Assembly (NCBI RefSeq): GCF_014639315.1
Contig: NZ_BMFY01000002.1
Location: forward strand, 298,857-362,856
Reading direction: 5' to 3'
Length of the DNA stretch: 64,000 bases
From: Sediminivirga luteola
Lineage (GTDB): Bacteria > Actinomycetota > Actinomycetes > Actinomycetales > Brevibacteriaceae
Below are positions 27,866-36,486 of this stretch, in pieces; the stretch's first letter is position 1; each line of letters opens with the position of its first letter. A program made the translations under genes and the position numbers. The notes beneath the pieces are model-generated. The model was not told the origin of the DNA. It did no database searches and was given only the letters and a program-made list of their open reading frames with translations.

Positions 27866-30800
27866 AGCCGGTTCCCTCCCTTCGGTCCGCGGGAGCCGTG
27901 CGCCGCGTCGCGGGCGGCCAGCCGGGAGGCCATCTCCCGCTCGCCCAGGACGTTCTCGGCCTGCGCCCGTTCGTGGTCCTCTTCCTGCTGCCGGTCGACC
28001 TCGGCGCCGAGGCTGCGCAGCACATCGAGCATGAGGCCGACGACGATCAGGTACACGCCGACGTCGAAGAGCGTGGTGGTGACGAACTCGACGTGGCCCA
28101 GCAGCGGGATGTCCCAGGAGAACCAGGTCGAGGACAGCACTGCGCCGTCGAAGAAGAACCCTGCCGCGGCCATGCCCACCACGATCGCCAGGCCCAGGCC
28201 CAGTGCCCGGCCGGCGTCGATGGGTGCCGCCTCTGCCAGCTCGAAGCGCCCGCCGGCCAGGTAGCGCAGGATGAGTGCCAGGCCGGCGACCAGACCGGCG
28301 GCGAACCCGCCGCCGGGGGAGTTGTGCCCGGAGAAGAGCAGGAACAGGGAGAACACGATCACGGAGTGGAACAGCAGCCGGACGATCACCTCTAAGATGA
28401 TCGAACGGTTCTGCGGCGCCAGGGTCCGGCCGGCCACCAGCCAGGCGCTCCGGCTGGAGCGGCGCTCGCGGTCGGCCTCCTCGGCGCGCAGCTGCTCCAG
28501 GGTCTTCTCCGGCCCGCCAGCGGTGTCCGTCTCCGCCGGCAGCACCGCCACGGGCGGACGGTGCCCCTTGCCGAAGGTGTCGCCGATCAGCCGGTGGCGG
28601 GCAGCGAAGCCCTCGGGGCGCACGCCGTCGAGCCGCTGCAGGCGCGCCGTGCGGTTGGTGATGAAGATCAGGCTGGCCACGCCGGTGGCGGCCACCACGA
28701 TGACCGCCAGTTCGCCGAAGGTGTCCCAGGCGCGGATGTCGACCAGGATGACGTTGACGACGTTCATCCCGTGCCCGCCCTCATAGGCCATGCGCGGATG
28801 CTCGTTGGAGATGGGTTCGGCCTGACGCGCGCCGAGCATCACCAGGGCGGTGACGACGGTGATGGTGCCGACGACGGCTCCGAGCGCGGCGCGCAGCCAC
28901 CGCTTGATGCGGCCCGGCGCCTCACCGATCCGCGCCGGCAGACGGCGTAGCACCAGGACGAACACCACCAGGGTGATGGTCTCCACGAGCACCTGGGTGA
29001 GCGCCAGATCCGGGGCGCCCTGCATGGCGAAGAAGACGACCATGCCGTAGCCGACCACGCCCACCACGACGACCGCCATGAAGCGCTTGTTCGCCCAGGC
29101 GGCCGCGATGCAGGCCGCGCCGACGAGGACCAGCAGGAGAAGCTCGGCCGGGCGTTCGAACAGCAGCAGTTCGGCGGGCCAGTGCTCCAGCATCACCAGG
29201 GAGGCGACCAGCGCGACCACCAGCACGGCGAGGATGACGCCCTGGTAGAAGGGCAGCGAGCCGCGCTGGGTCTTGGCGGTGACGCGGGAAGCGGTCTTCT
29301 CCAGCCAGCCCATGCTCGTGCGGTAGAACGCGTGCAGGTCGATCCAGGCCGGGACGCGGGCCTGCGCCGCTTCCACCCGGGCCCGGCCCAGGAACAGCAG
29401 CACGCCGATGGCGATATTGGCCGCGGAGAGGAACAACGCCGGTTCCAGGCCGTGCCAGAGCGCCAGGTGGTAGTCGTATCCGGTGCCGGGCAGCGGATCG
29501 GCGTGTCCGGCCAGGAGACGGTCGATGCCCGGGGCGGCGAAGCCGGCGGCGACGGTGAGCAGCGCCAGCACGGTGGGCGCCAGCAGGAAGTCGAAGTGCT
29601 CGGCAACGTAGCGGCACTCCTTGACCTCGTCCTTCCGGGCGAAGGCGCCCCAGATGAACCGCAGGCTGTAGGCCACTGTGAGGACCGAGCCGAGGAACAC
29701 GCCGACGACCGCGACGGTGCCCCACACGGTGCCGAGCTCCAGCAGGGAGCTGTAGACGGCTTCCTTCGCCACGAAACCGAACAGCGGGGGCAGGCCGGCC
29801 ATGGACAGCGCCGCGATCACGCCGACGGCTGTGAGCACGGGTGCCTGCCGGCCCAGTCCGGAGAGTTTGCGGAGGTCGCGGGTGCCGGTGCGGTGGTCGA
29901 TCACGCCAACCACGAGGAAGAGCGTCGCCTTGAACAGGCCGTGCGCCAGGAGCAGCGCCAAGGCGGCCAAGGCCGTGTTGCGGGTGCCGAACGCGGAGAT
30001 CAGGGTGAGGAATCCGAGCTGGGAGACGGTGCCGAACGCCAGGACCAGTTTCAGGTCCGTCTGCCGCAGCGCCCGCCAGCCGCCGACCAGCATCGTCAGG
30101 ACGCCCAGCAGGACGCACAGCGGCACCCATCCGGGGGTCTCGGCGAAGCCGGGCGCCATTCGCAGCACCAGGTAGATGCCGGCCTTGACCATCGCCGCGG
30201 CGTGCAAGTAGGCGGAGACCGGGGTGGGAGCGGCCATCGCCCCGGGCAGCCAGAAGTGGAACGGGACGAGCGCGGACTTCGACACGGCGCCGACCAGGAC
30301 CAGCACGATGGCGGTGATGACGACGGGCTGGCCCAGCTCCATGGCCGGGGCACGGTTGACCATTGCGGCCAGGCTGGCGGTACCGGTGAGCACATGCAGC
30401 ATCACGAGCCCCACCAGCATCGCCAGACCGCCGGAGGTGGTGACGATGAGCGCCTGCAGCGCCGCGCGCCGCGACTGCTGGCGCGCATTGGCGTGGCCGA
30501 TGAGCAGGTACGAGAAGATCGTGGTGCCCTCCCAGAACAGGAAGAGCATGTAGATGTTGTCCGCCACCACGAGGCCGTACATCATGCCGGCGAAGGCCAT
30601 CAGCACCGCGCCGAATCGTCCCAGGCCCTGCTCCGAGGGCGAGAAGTACCGGGCGCAATAGATCATCACGAGGAAGCCGACACCGGTGACCAGCAGCGAC
30701 ATCACCCAGGAGAGGACATCGGTGCGCAGCACGATGTCCATCTGCAGATCGGCCACCCAGCGGAACCGTTCGATGTAATCGCGTTCCGGGGTGACGAGGG

Positions 30801-30936
30801 TGCCCAGGTACAGAGTGTAGAAGAACCCGGCCAGCGGGAAGAACGCCAGGAAGAAGAAGGCGTTGCGGCCGATGTAGCGGAACAGCAGGGGCGCGAAGGC
30901 TGCGGCCATGAACATGACCAGCAGCACAATCGCCAT
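27862..30936 (-). CDS. mrpA: Na+/H+ antiporter subunit A fused to MnhB domain
   Basis: A 1024-residue multi-spanning protein. The NuoL-like core has YLLIGHANARQQSRRAALQA, SALVPFHFWLPGAMAAPTPV, YLHAAAMVKAGIYLVLRMAP and LTVAYSLRFIWGAFARKDEV. Next comes the MrpA-specific C-terminal domain with ALTQVLVETITLVVFVLVLR. Last is an MnhB domain (VIVFSLFLLFSGHNSPGGGF). No separate mrpB exists, so A and B are fused, as often in Actinobacteria. First gene of the operon. Upstream 376 bases hold a large palindrome but no obvious promoter I would name. It forms the Na+ or H+ entry path of the complex and helps in alkaline or salt stress. Confidence 0.96.
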   Translation of the reverse strand: MAIVLLVMFMAAAFAPLLFRYIGRNAFFFLAFFPLAGFFYTLYLGTLVTPERDYIERFRWVADLQMDIVLRTDVLSWVMSLLVTGVGFLVMIYCARYFSPSEQGLGRFGAVLMAFAGMMYGLVVADNIYMLFLFWEGTTIFSYLLIGHANARQQSRRAALQALIVTTSGGLAMLVGLVMLHVLTGTASLAAMVNRAPAMELGQPVVITAIVLVLVGAVSKSALVPFHFWLPGAMAAPTPVSAYLHAAAMVKAGIYLVLRMAPGFAETPGWVPLCVLLGVLTMLVGGWRALRQTDLKLVLAFGTVSQLGFLTLISAFGTRNTALAALALLLAHGLFKATLFLVVGVIDHRTGTRDLRKLSGLGRQAPVLTAVGVIAALSMAGLPPLFGFVAKEAVYSSLLELGTVWGTVAVVGVFLGSVLTVAYSLRFIWGAFARKDEVKECRYVAEHFDFLLAPTVLALLTVAAGFAAPGIDRLLAGHADPLPGTGYDYHLALWHGLEPALFLSAANIAIGVLLFLGRARVEAAQARVPAWIDLHAFYRTSMGWLEKTASRVTAKTQRGSLPFYQGVILAVLVVALVASLVMLEHWPAELLLFERPAELLLLVLVGAACIAAAWANKRFMAVVVVGVVGYGMVVFFAMQGAPDLALTQVLVETITLVVFVLVLRRLPARIGEAPGRIKRWLRAALGAVVGTITVVTALVMLGARQAEPISNEHPRMAYEGGHGMNVVNVILVDIRAWDTFGELAVIVVAATGVASLIFITNRTARLQRLDGVRPEGFAARHRLIGDTFGKGHRPPVAVLPAETDTAGGPEKTLEQLRAEEADRERRSSRSAWLVAGRTLAPQNRSIILEVIVRLLFHSVIVFSLFLLFSGHNSPGGGFAAGLVAGLALILRYLAGGRFELAEAAPIDAGRALGLGLAIVVGMAAAGFFFDGAVLSSTWFSWDIPLLGHVEFVTTTLFDVGVYLIVVGLMLDVLRSLGAEVDRQQEEDHERAQAENVLGEREMASRLAARDAAHGSRGPKGGNRL

Positions 30937-31168
30937 CAGCGCCCCCTATGGTGTGGAATCAGCGTCGGGATCCTCACGGTCCGACTCTTGCGCCCCCCCA
31001 ACCGCTCCACGATGCGACTGCCGTGAAGAACGGCGGCGGATGTGCGGCGCGGCCGACGGCGGCGGCCCGCGCGGTCGGCGCAGTCCTGCCTCATCGGCAG
31101 CGAGATCGGCGGTCAGCGGGAAAGTCCCGGCAATAAGTCTACCGGACGCTGGTCAGGGCAGCGTAATT

Positions 31169-31224
31169 CCGGGCTTGTGCACTATCTCCGTGTGAGCTCA
31201 CACGGAGATAGTGCACAAGCCCGG
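31169..31224. repeat. 56-bp perfect palindrome, copy 1 of a dispersed family
   Basis: Arms 31169-31196 and 31197-31224 are exact complements with no spacer, centred on GAGCTC. The outer part reads CCGGGCTTGTGCACTA, then TCTCCGTGTGAG. It shares TTGTGCACTA, TCCG, GCTCAC and TAGTGCACAA at the same spacing with the element at 34765-34819. It lies 88 bases after the stop of the gene at 31313 and may act as its terminator. The rest of 30937-31312 shows no gene. Confidence 0.85.
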
Positions 31225-31312
31225 CGCCAGCGCCCAGAACAGCGTCGTATGACGCCGGCAGCCGGGCAGCTGCCGTTGGGCCCCGGCCCCGGAAGTCCTG
31301 TAACTGCTTGGC

Positions 31313-32302
31313 TCAGCCCTCCAGCTGACCGGCGGTGACGAGAAAGCCGCCCTCGTCCACGGCCAGGCCAGCGGTGGCCAGCAGGATCGTCCGGGTGAGC
31401 ACTTCGGCCCGGGCCGCTGCGGCGTCCCGCAGTGCGGCGAACTCCTCCGCCGGATGGGCCTGGAACCGGCGCTGATCGGCGTCCATCCAGTGCACGTGGT
31501 ACTCCACGAACTCCTGGCCCTCGGTGGCGGCCTGGCGCACGGCCTCCGGGAGCACCTCGGCCTGCATCACGCGCACCTCGATCGTCCCGGCCTCCGGGGC
31601 GAGGTCCGTCAGGTCCACGGCCACGGCGTAGCCGTCCAGGATGAGGGGGACGGGGTCTTCCGGGGTCCCGCTGCCCGCGAGGCCTTCCGTGACGGGCGGC
31701 AGGTCCGCGTGCGGCAGGGCGGCCGTCGGCTCCACGGCGCGCAACTGCTCCAGCAGCACATCGGGCGCCAGCCAGTACGGGGAGTAGACGTAGTGGTCGA
31801 CCGTCAGGCCGGGGTCCGGGGTGAGGACCGTTCCGGCGCGACCCGGGTCATCGGCGATGCGGACCCGCAGGTGCAGCCGTTTGGCCACGGCGATGAGGAG
31901 GTCGAGCATCCGGCCCTCCTCCCGGTTGGGCAGGCCGGCGGGGAAGACCTCGTGCAGGCCGTCGGTGTCGGCATACCACTGCGGCGGAGGCGCCGGCTCG
32001 CGATCGCGCGGGCAGCGCAGCGCGAAGGCGGCGTGGGCGTCGGCGGGCAGGCCCAGCCCCGCCCGGTCCTCCTTGCTGAGGACGATGGGGCCGGTCAGCC
32101 GGCTATTGCGGCTCAGTCGCCAGCTGCGCGCCTCGCTGAGATCCGCGCCGCCGATGACGTCCAGCTCCTCGAGCTGCTCCAGGCGCGGCAGGCGGGAACC
32201 GACCAGCGCCAGGACGTCGCTCGCCTCGAGCTCGGCGTCGACGAGCAGCAGGTGGGCATCGCCCAAGCCGTATGGTTCAGTCACGTCCGGCCCGGGCGGC
32301 AT
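31313..32302 (-). CDS. Conserved hypothetical protein downstream of dcd
   Basis: A 329-residue soluble protein with no signal peptide or membrane segment and no family I can name. It has a Leu-rich start ([20 protein letters not shown]), a middle [20 protein letters not shown], then a repeated-looking pair of domains with [20 protein letters not shown] and [20 protein letters not shown]. Many acidic residues. The ATG start lies inside the end of dcd, and a GTG at 32284 overlapping the dcd stop is an equally likely start. The overlap suggests an operon with dcd. A large palindrome follows as a likely terminator. Confidence 0.65.
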   Translation of the reverse strand: MPPGPDVTEPYGLGDAHLLLVDAELEASDVLALVGSRLPRLEQLEELDVIGGADLSEARSWRLSRNSRLTGPIVLSKEDRAGLGLPADAHAAFALRCPRDREPAPPPQWYADTDGLHEVFPAGLPNREEGRMLDLLIAVAKRLHLRVRIADDPGRAGTVLTPDPGLTVDHYVYSPYWLAPDVLLEQLRAVEPTAALPHADLPPVTEGLAGSGTPEDPVPLILDGYAVAVDLTDLAPEAGTIEVRVMQAEVLPEAVRQAATEGQEFVEYHVHWMDADQRRFQAHPAEEFAALRDAAAARAEVLTRTILLATAGLAVDEGGFLVTAGQLEG

Positions 32303-32873
32303 AGGAGTTGTAGAAGTTCTGGTGCGCCCGGGACGGCGTGGGACCGCGCTGGCCCTGGTAGCGGGAGCCCTGCGCCCCGGCCCCGTAGGGCCGTTCGGCC
32401 GGCGAGCTGAGACGGAAGAAGCACAGCTGCCCGATCTTCATCCCGGGATAGAGCTTGATCGGCAGGGTGGCGACGTTGGAGAGCTCCAGGGTGACGTGTC
32501 CTTCGAAACCAGGGTCGATGAATCCGGCGGTGGAGTGCGTGAGCAACCCCAGGCGCCCCAGGGACGACTTCCCCTCCAGCCGGGCGGCGATGCCCTCCGG
32601 GAGTCCGACGCGTTCCAGGGTGGAGCCCAGGACGAATTCACCCGGATGCAGGACGAAGGGCTCGTCCGCCGCGTGCTCCACCAGGCGGGTCAGCTCCGGC
32701 TGGTCCTGGGCCGGATCGATCACCGGGTAGCGGTGGTTGTCGAAGAGCCGGAAGAAGCGATCCAGGCAGACGTCGACGCTGGAGGGCTGGACCAGATCCG
32801 GATCGAACGGGTCCAGGGTGACGCGCCCGGATTCGATCTCGGCACGGATGTCGCGGTCAGAGAGGAGGCTCAC
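32277..32873 (-). CDS. dcd: dCTP deaminase
   Basis: Deaminates dCTP toward dUTP/dUMP for thymidylate synthesis; actinobacterial members are often bifunctional and release dUMP directly. The 198-residue protein has [56 protein letters not shown], the active-site [20 protein letters not shown] with its catalytic glutamate in [16 protein letters not shown], and [16 protein letters not shown]. These are all intact. It is first of a two-gene unit with the hypothetical protein downstream. Confidence 0.97.
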   Translation of the reverse strand: MSLLSDRDIRAEIESGRVTLDPFDPDLVQPSSVDVCLDRFFRLFDNHRYPVIDPAQDQPELTRLVEHAADEPFVLHPGEFVLGSTLERVGLPEGIAARLEGKSSLGRLGLLTHSTAGFIDPGFEGHVTLELSNVATLPIKLYPGMKIGQLCFFRLSSPAERPYGAGAQGSRYQGQRGPTPSRAHQNFYNSYAARAGRD

Positions 32874-32940
32874 ACCTGTAAAACTAGCGGCACGCGCCGA
32901 TCCGGCGCCAGCGCACCCCGGCTACGCGTCTTCCTGCCCC

Positions 32941-33001
32941 GCGCTCCGCACCCGTGCTCGCACCCCGCACCCCCGCGCTCCGCACCGCCGCGCTCCGCAC
33001 C
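32941..33001. repeat. Three copies of a 12-bp word in the dcd upstream region
   Basis: GCGCTCCGCACC occurs at 32941-32952, 32975-32986 and 32990-33001, with related CTCGCACCCCGC words between. The copies are unevenly spaced, so this looks like slippage in a C-rich spacer. It lies in the 444-base stretch 32874-33317, which has no gene I can support. Confidence 0.55.
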
Positions 33002-33206
33002 CTGCAACCCGCCGCGCCGCCTTGACGTCGTCGCTGCGCCCGCAGATCGTTACTGCCCAGGCCTGGTTACTGCCCCGGCCCGGAGGACGACGATGTGGGG
33101 CGCGATGACGACGTGGGCGACGCAGACATGAAGATCACGATTCGGGTACATCGGCCGGGGGTAGGGCACGCTGCGGGGGCCGTGTATTGTATCCGCGCGC
33201 AACTGT

Positions 33207-33231
33207 GCGTATCCTGGCGGTTGAGATACGC
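33207..33231 (+). promoter_or_regulatory. Dyad upstream of the LPxTG protein gene
   Basis: GCGTATC (33207-33213) and GATACGC (33225-33231) are exact complements with an 11-base spacer. They sit 87-111 bases before the GTG start in a locally A/T-richer segment. This could be an operator or a 5' leader hairpin. Confidence 0.4.
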
Positions 33232-33317
33232 CCGCATTTGGTGTCTTCCCCTTACAGCCAACCGGGACAGATCAGCCGTATGCGGTCGTGGAGCCATCCA
33301 CACCGAAAGGCCATACT

Positions 33318-34697
33318 GTGAAGACTTCCAAGAGTCTTGTGCTTGCCCCCGCAGTAGCCATCGCACTCAGCGGTTTCGCCGCTGGCCCTGTGTTTGCCGC
33401 GGCGTCGCCCTCCCCCACCCCGCCCTCGGCGGAGGCGGAGGAGCCCGAGATCAACCCGCAGGTCACCCTGCGCATCAGCGAGATCAACCCGGACGACGTC
33501 GCCAATGATGAGCGCGGCGTGCCCTTCTACGGCACCGAGTTCACCCCCGGCGGCACGGCGAGCGTCGTGGTCACCGGCACTGACGGCACCGAGTACGCAC
33601 CTGAAGGCCGCCTCGAGGTGACCGAGGACGGACTGGTCTCCGGCACGTTCTACTTCACGGCCACCGGCGGCGCGTTCGTACCCGAGGGCACCTACCGGCT
33701 CAAGCTCGTTGACAACGACTCCGAAGACGAGAGCAACGAGACGACCTTCGAGGTCAGCCGCGATGTCACGGAGTGGGAGCCGGACGAGCTGCCCACCGCG
33801 GAGCCCACCGAGAGCGAGACCACTCCGGAGGAGACGACCGAGACCACCGCTCCGGAAGAGACCACGGAAACCACCGCTCCCGAGGAGACCAGCACTCCCA
33901 CGCCGAGCGCGAGCCCCACCAGCGAGCCGACCCCGACGGCCACCACGCCGGCACCGGAGGAGACCTCGGAGACGCCGTCCCCGAGCCCCACTCAGACCAC
34001 GGAGCCCACCACGGAACCGACGGACGAGCCCACGACCGAGCCGGCTCCGGAGGAGACGACGGAGGAGACGACGGAGGAGCCCACCGCTTCTCCGACGCCG
34101 GAAGAGACCACCACGGCTCCCGAGGAGACCGCGTCCCCGGAGCAGACCACTGCGCCGGAGGAGGACGACCAGGAGGTCTACGCGGCCTACGTCGTCATCG
34201 AGCCCTCAGAGATCACCGCGCAGGACTTCTCCAACGCGAACGGCGGCGTGACCATCACGGTGCTCGATGCAGCCCCTGGCAGCGAGGTCACCCTGACGGT
34301 GAACCACGCTCAGGGTCGTGTGGACACCTATACCGACACCAAGACCGTCGATGAGAACGGCACCGCGGTCTTCTCCGTCCGGGCGATCGGCAATGCCGTC
34401 CTGGGCGAGTACCAGGTGACCGTCGACGGCGACCAGATCGAGGCGCAGGCCGGCTCCTTCACGGTGCTGAGCAACGATCCCGGCGACTCCGGTTCCGGCG
34501 GCTCGGGCGGTTCAGGCAGCGGGGAGTCCGGCTCCAGCGGTTCCGGCGGCACCAGCTCCGGTGGCTCGACGCTGCCGCGGACCGGTTCCGAGATGACCGG
34601 CATCGCGCTCGGCGCTGGCCTGCTGGTGATCGGTACCGCCGCCATCGCCGTCTCCCGCCGGAAGGCCAAGGACGCGAACGGTCCCGCCGACCTCTGA
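33318..34697 (+). CDS. LPxTG-anchored surface protein with Thr/Pro/Glu stalk
   Basis: A 459-residue secreted protein. The start is the GTG at 33318, with AAAGG seven bases upstream; an in-frame GTG at 33288 lacks this. A signal peptide (LVLAPAVAIALSGFAAGPVF) is followed by a beta-rich domain of about 110 residues. Next is a stalk of about 125 residues made of Thr/Pro/Glu repeats (ETTEPTTE-like), then a second beta-rich domain (about residues 290-380) and a Ser/Gly linker. The C-terminus is the sorting signal LPRTG, a hydrophobic helix and RRK. A sortase should attach it to peptidoglycan, with the stalk spanning the wall. The binding partner is unknown. Confidence 0.9.
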   Translation: MKTSKSLVLAPAVAIALSGFAAGPVFAAASPSPTPPSAEAEEPEINPQVTLRISEINPDDVANDERGVPFYGTEFTPGGTASVVVTGTDGTEYAPEGRLEVTEDGLVSGTFYFTATGGAFVPEGTYRLKLVDNDSEDESNETTFEVSRDVTEWEPDELPTAEPTESETTPEETTETTAPEETTETTAPEETSTPTPSASPTSEPTPTATTPAPEETSETPSPSPTQTTEPTTEPTDEPTTEPAPEETTEETTEEPTASPTPEETTTAPEETASPEQTTAPEEDDQEVYAAYVVIEPSEITAQDFSNANGGVTITVLDAAPGSEVTLTVNHAQGRVDTYTDTKTVDENGTAVFSVRAIGNAVLGEYQVTVDGDQIEAQAGSFTVLSNDPGDSGSGGSGGSGSGESGSSGSGGTSSGGSTLPRTGSEMTGIALGAGLLVIGTAAIAVSRRKAKDANGPADL

Positions 34698-34764
34698 CGC
34701 TGACTTCCAGGGCACACCCCCTGGAACCGCGGCCACTGATCAGTTCACTGGCGCCGCTTCCTTC

Positions 34765-34819
34765 CCGGGTTGTGCACTAGTTCCGGGTGCGCTCACGCGG
34801 AATTAGTGCACAACCCCGG
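34765..34819. repeat. Palindrome, copy 2 of the dispersed family
   Basis: CCGGGTTGTGCACTA (34765-34779) pairs with TAGTGCACAACCCCGG (34804-34819), one G being extra. The inner TTCCGGGTGCG and CTCACGCGGAA match with a few mismatches. It shares its core words and layout with the perfect palindrome at 31169-31224. It lies 68 bases past the stop of the LPxTG gene and 46 bases before modA. Confidence 0.8.
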
Positions 34820-34865
34820 AATCATCGACGGGGCGACCCGGGCGCAAGGATGAGGAGGAGACGCG

Positions 34866-35636
34866 ATGGCGCGGCGCCCCAGCCATGCCGCAGCCCTTTG
34901 CGTCCTGCTGACCGCCGTGGGGCTGACCGGCTGCCAGCGGCAGGACACCACGGAACTGACGGTTGCCGCCGCGGCGTCCCTGGAAGGCGTCTTCACCGAA
35001 CTCGCCGGCCCCTTCGAGGACGAGCACGAGCTGCGGCTGCGCTTCTCCTTCGCCGGGAGCCAGGAACTCGCCGCGCAGATCGTCCAGGGTGCGCCCTATG
35101 ACGTCTTCGCCTCCGCGGACACGGCGCAGATGACCGCGGTCGGGGAGCACGCGCTCGATCCGGTGCTCTTCGCCACCAATGAGCTCGCCCTGATCGTCCC
35201 GGACGGCAATCCCGCTGGCGTCACCGGCCTGGCCGACCTCGCCACAGGGGATGTGACCGTCGTGCTGTGCGCCGAGCAGGTGCCCTGCGGCGCGGCAACT
35301 ACCCGGCTGATGGCGGCCACCGGGGAGGAGATCCCGGCCGATTCCCTGGAACGCGATGTCACCAGCGTGCTCACCAAGGTCCGCATGGGCGAGGCCGACG
35401 CGGGCATCGTGTACCGGACGGACGCGCTCTCGGCCCGCGACGACGTCGAGACGGTCCCGCTGCCGGAAGGCCGCGAGGCCGGGATCGTCAACGAGTACCC
35501 CGTCAGCGCACTCGCCGAGGCCGACGACCCCGCCCTCGCCGGGGCCTTCGTCTCCTATATGCTCTCCGATGTCGCTCAGGACGCCCTCCGCGAAGCCGGT
35601 TTCGGCACGCCGGGCACTGAGGACGCGAGCAGCTGA
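34866..35636 (+). CDS. modA: Molybdate ABC transporter substrate-binding lipoprotein
   Basis: A 256-residue lipoprotein with signal peptide AALCVLLTAVGLTGC, lipobox LTGC. The mature protein begins with the ModA pattern LTVAAAASLEGVFTELAGPF, where the serine after the alanines binds the oxyanion. RFSFAGSQELAAQIVQGAPY, DVFASADTAQM and AGIVYRTDALSA complete the family match. The ATG has a strong GGAGGAG upstream. First of modA-modB-modC; it delivers molybdate (possibly tungstate) to the membrane complex. Molybdate feeds molybdoenzymes such as the YdeP-type protein at 16119. Confidence 0.95.
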   Translation: MARRPSHAAALCVLLTAVGLTGCQRQDTTELTVAAAASLEGVFTELAGPFEDEHELRLRFSFAGSQELAAQIVQGAPYDVFASADTAQMTAVGEHALDPVLFATNELALIVPDGNPAGVTGLADLATGDVTVVLCAEQVPCGAATTRLMAATGEEIPADSLERDVTSVLTKVRMGEADAGIVYRTDALSARDDVETVPLPEGREAGIVNEYPVSALAEADDPALAGAFVSYMLSDVAQDALREAGFGTPGTEDASS

Positions 35637-35658
35637 CCGCCGAGCCCGAAGAACGCCG

Positions 35659-36486
35659 ATGCCGAACCCGTCCACCGCCGCCGCGCGCCGTCGCGTAACC
35701 CGCCCCGCGGCGTGGCCGTTGCTCGTCCCGGCCGCGGTCGGCTTCGCCTTCCTGCTGCTGCCCCTTCTCGGCCTGCTCGCGGCCGTGCCGTGGACCAGGC
35801 TGCCGGAGGTCTTGGGTCGCCGCGAGGTCGCCGAGGCGCTCGGGCTGTCTCTGGTGAGTGCGACATCGGCGGCGCTGCTGTGCCTGGTGCTGGGAGTTCC
35901 CCTGGCCTGGTGGCTGTCCCGGATGAGATTCCGCGGGCACGGCTTCGTGCGCGCCCTCGTGCTGGTGCCGCTCGTGATGCCGCCGGTGGTCGGCGGTACC
36001 GCGCTGCTGTCCACGTTCGGCCGTTCGGGTCTGATCGGCGCTCCGCTGCACCAGACGTCCGGGATCACGGTGCCGTACTCCACGCCGGCGGTGATCATGG
36101 CCGCCACCTTCGTGTCCATGCCGTTCCTCGTGGTCGCGGTGGAGGGCACTCTGCGCGGACTGGACCCCCGGCTGGAGACCGCCGCCCGCGCGCTGGGCGC
36201 GAGCCGATGGTACGCCTTCCGCCGGGTGCTGCTGCCGGCCGTGGCCCCGGGTGTCGCCGCAGGCATGGTCCTGGCCTGGGCCCGGGCACTGGGTGAGTTT
36301 GGCGCCACGATCGCCTTCGCCGGGAACCTCCCCGGGACGACGCAGACCCTGCCGCTGGCGATCTATCTCTCGCTGAGTAAGGACCCCGCCGCTGCCAGCG
36401 CCCTGTCCCTGGTGCTCCTGGTGGCCTCGCTGCTGGCGATCGGGCTCGCCGGCAGTGCCGCGCCGATCCGCGGAGGCCGCCGGTGA
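35659..36486 (+). CDS. modB: Molybdate ABC transporter permease
   Basis: A 275-residue permease from the ATG at 35659, 22 bases after modA. About six helices, for example LLVPAAVGFAFLLLPLLGLL and FVRALVLVPLVMPPVVGGTA. The inner-membrane coupling motif that docks to ModC is ETAARALGASRWYAFRRVLL. ARALGEFGATIAFAGNLPGT, near the C-terminus, is near-diagnostic for ModB. An open frame extends upstream inside modA but would have no signal. It ends in a four-base overlap with modC. Confidence 0.95.
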   Translation: MPNPSTAAARRRVTRPAAWPLLVPAAVGFAFLLLPLLGLLAAVPWTRLPEVLGRREVAEALGLSLVSATSAALLCLVLGVPLAWWLSRMRFRGHGFVRALVLVPLVMPPVVGGTALLSTFGRSGLIGAPLHQTSGITVPYSTPAVIMAATFVSMPFLVVAVEGTLRGLDPRLETAARALGASRWYAFRRVLLPAVAPGVAAGMVLAWARALGEFGATIAFAGNLPGTTQTLPLAIYLSLSKDPAAASALSLVLLVASLLAIGLAGSAAPIRGGRR

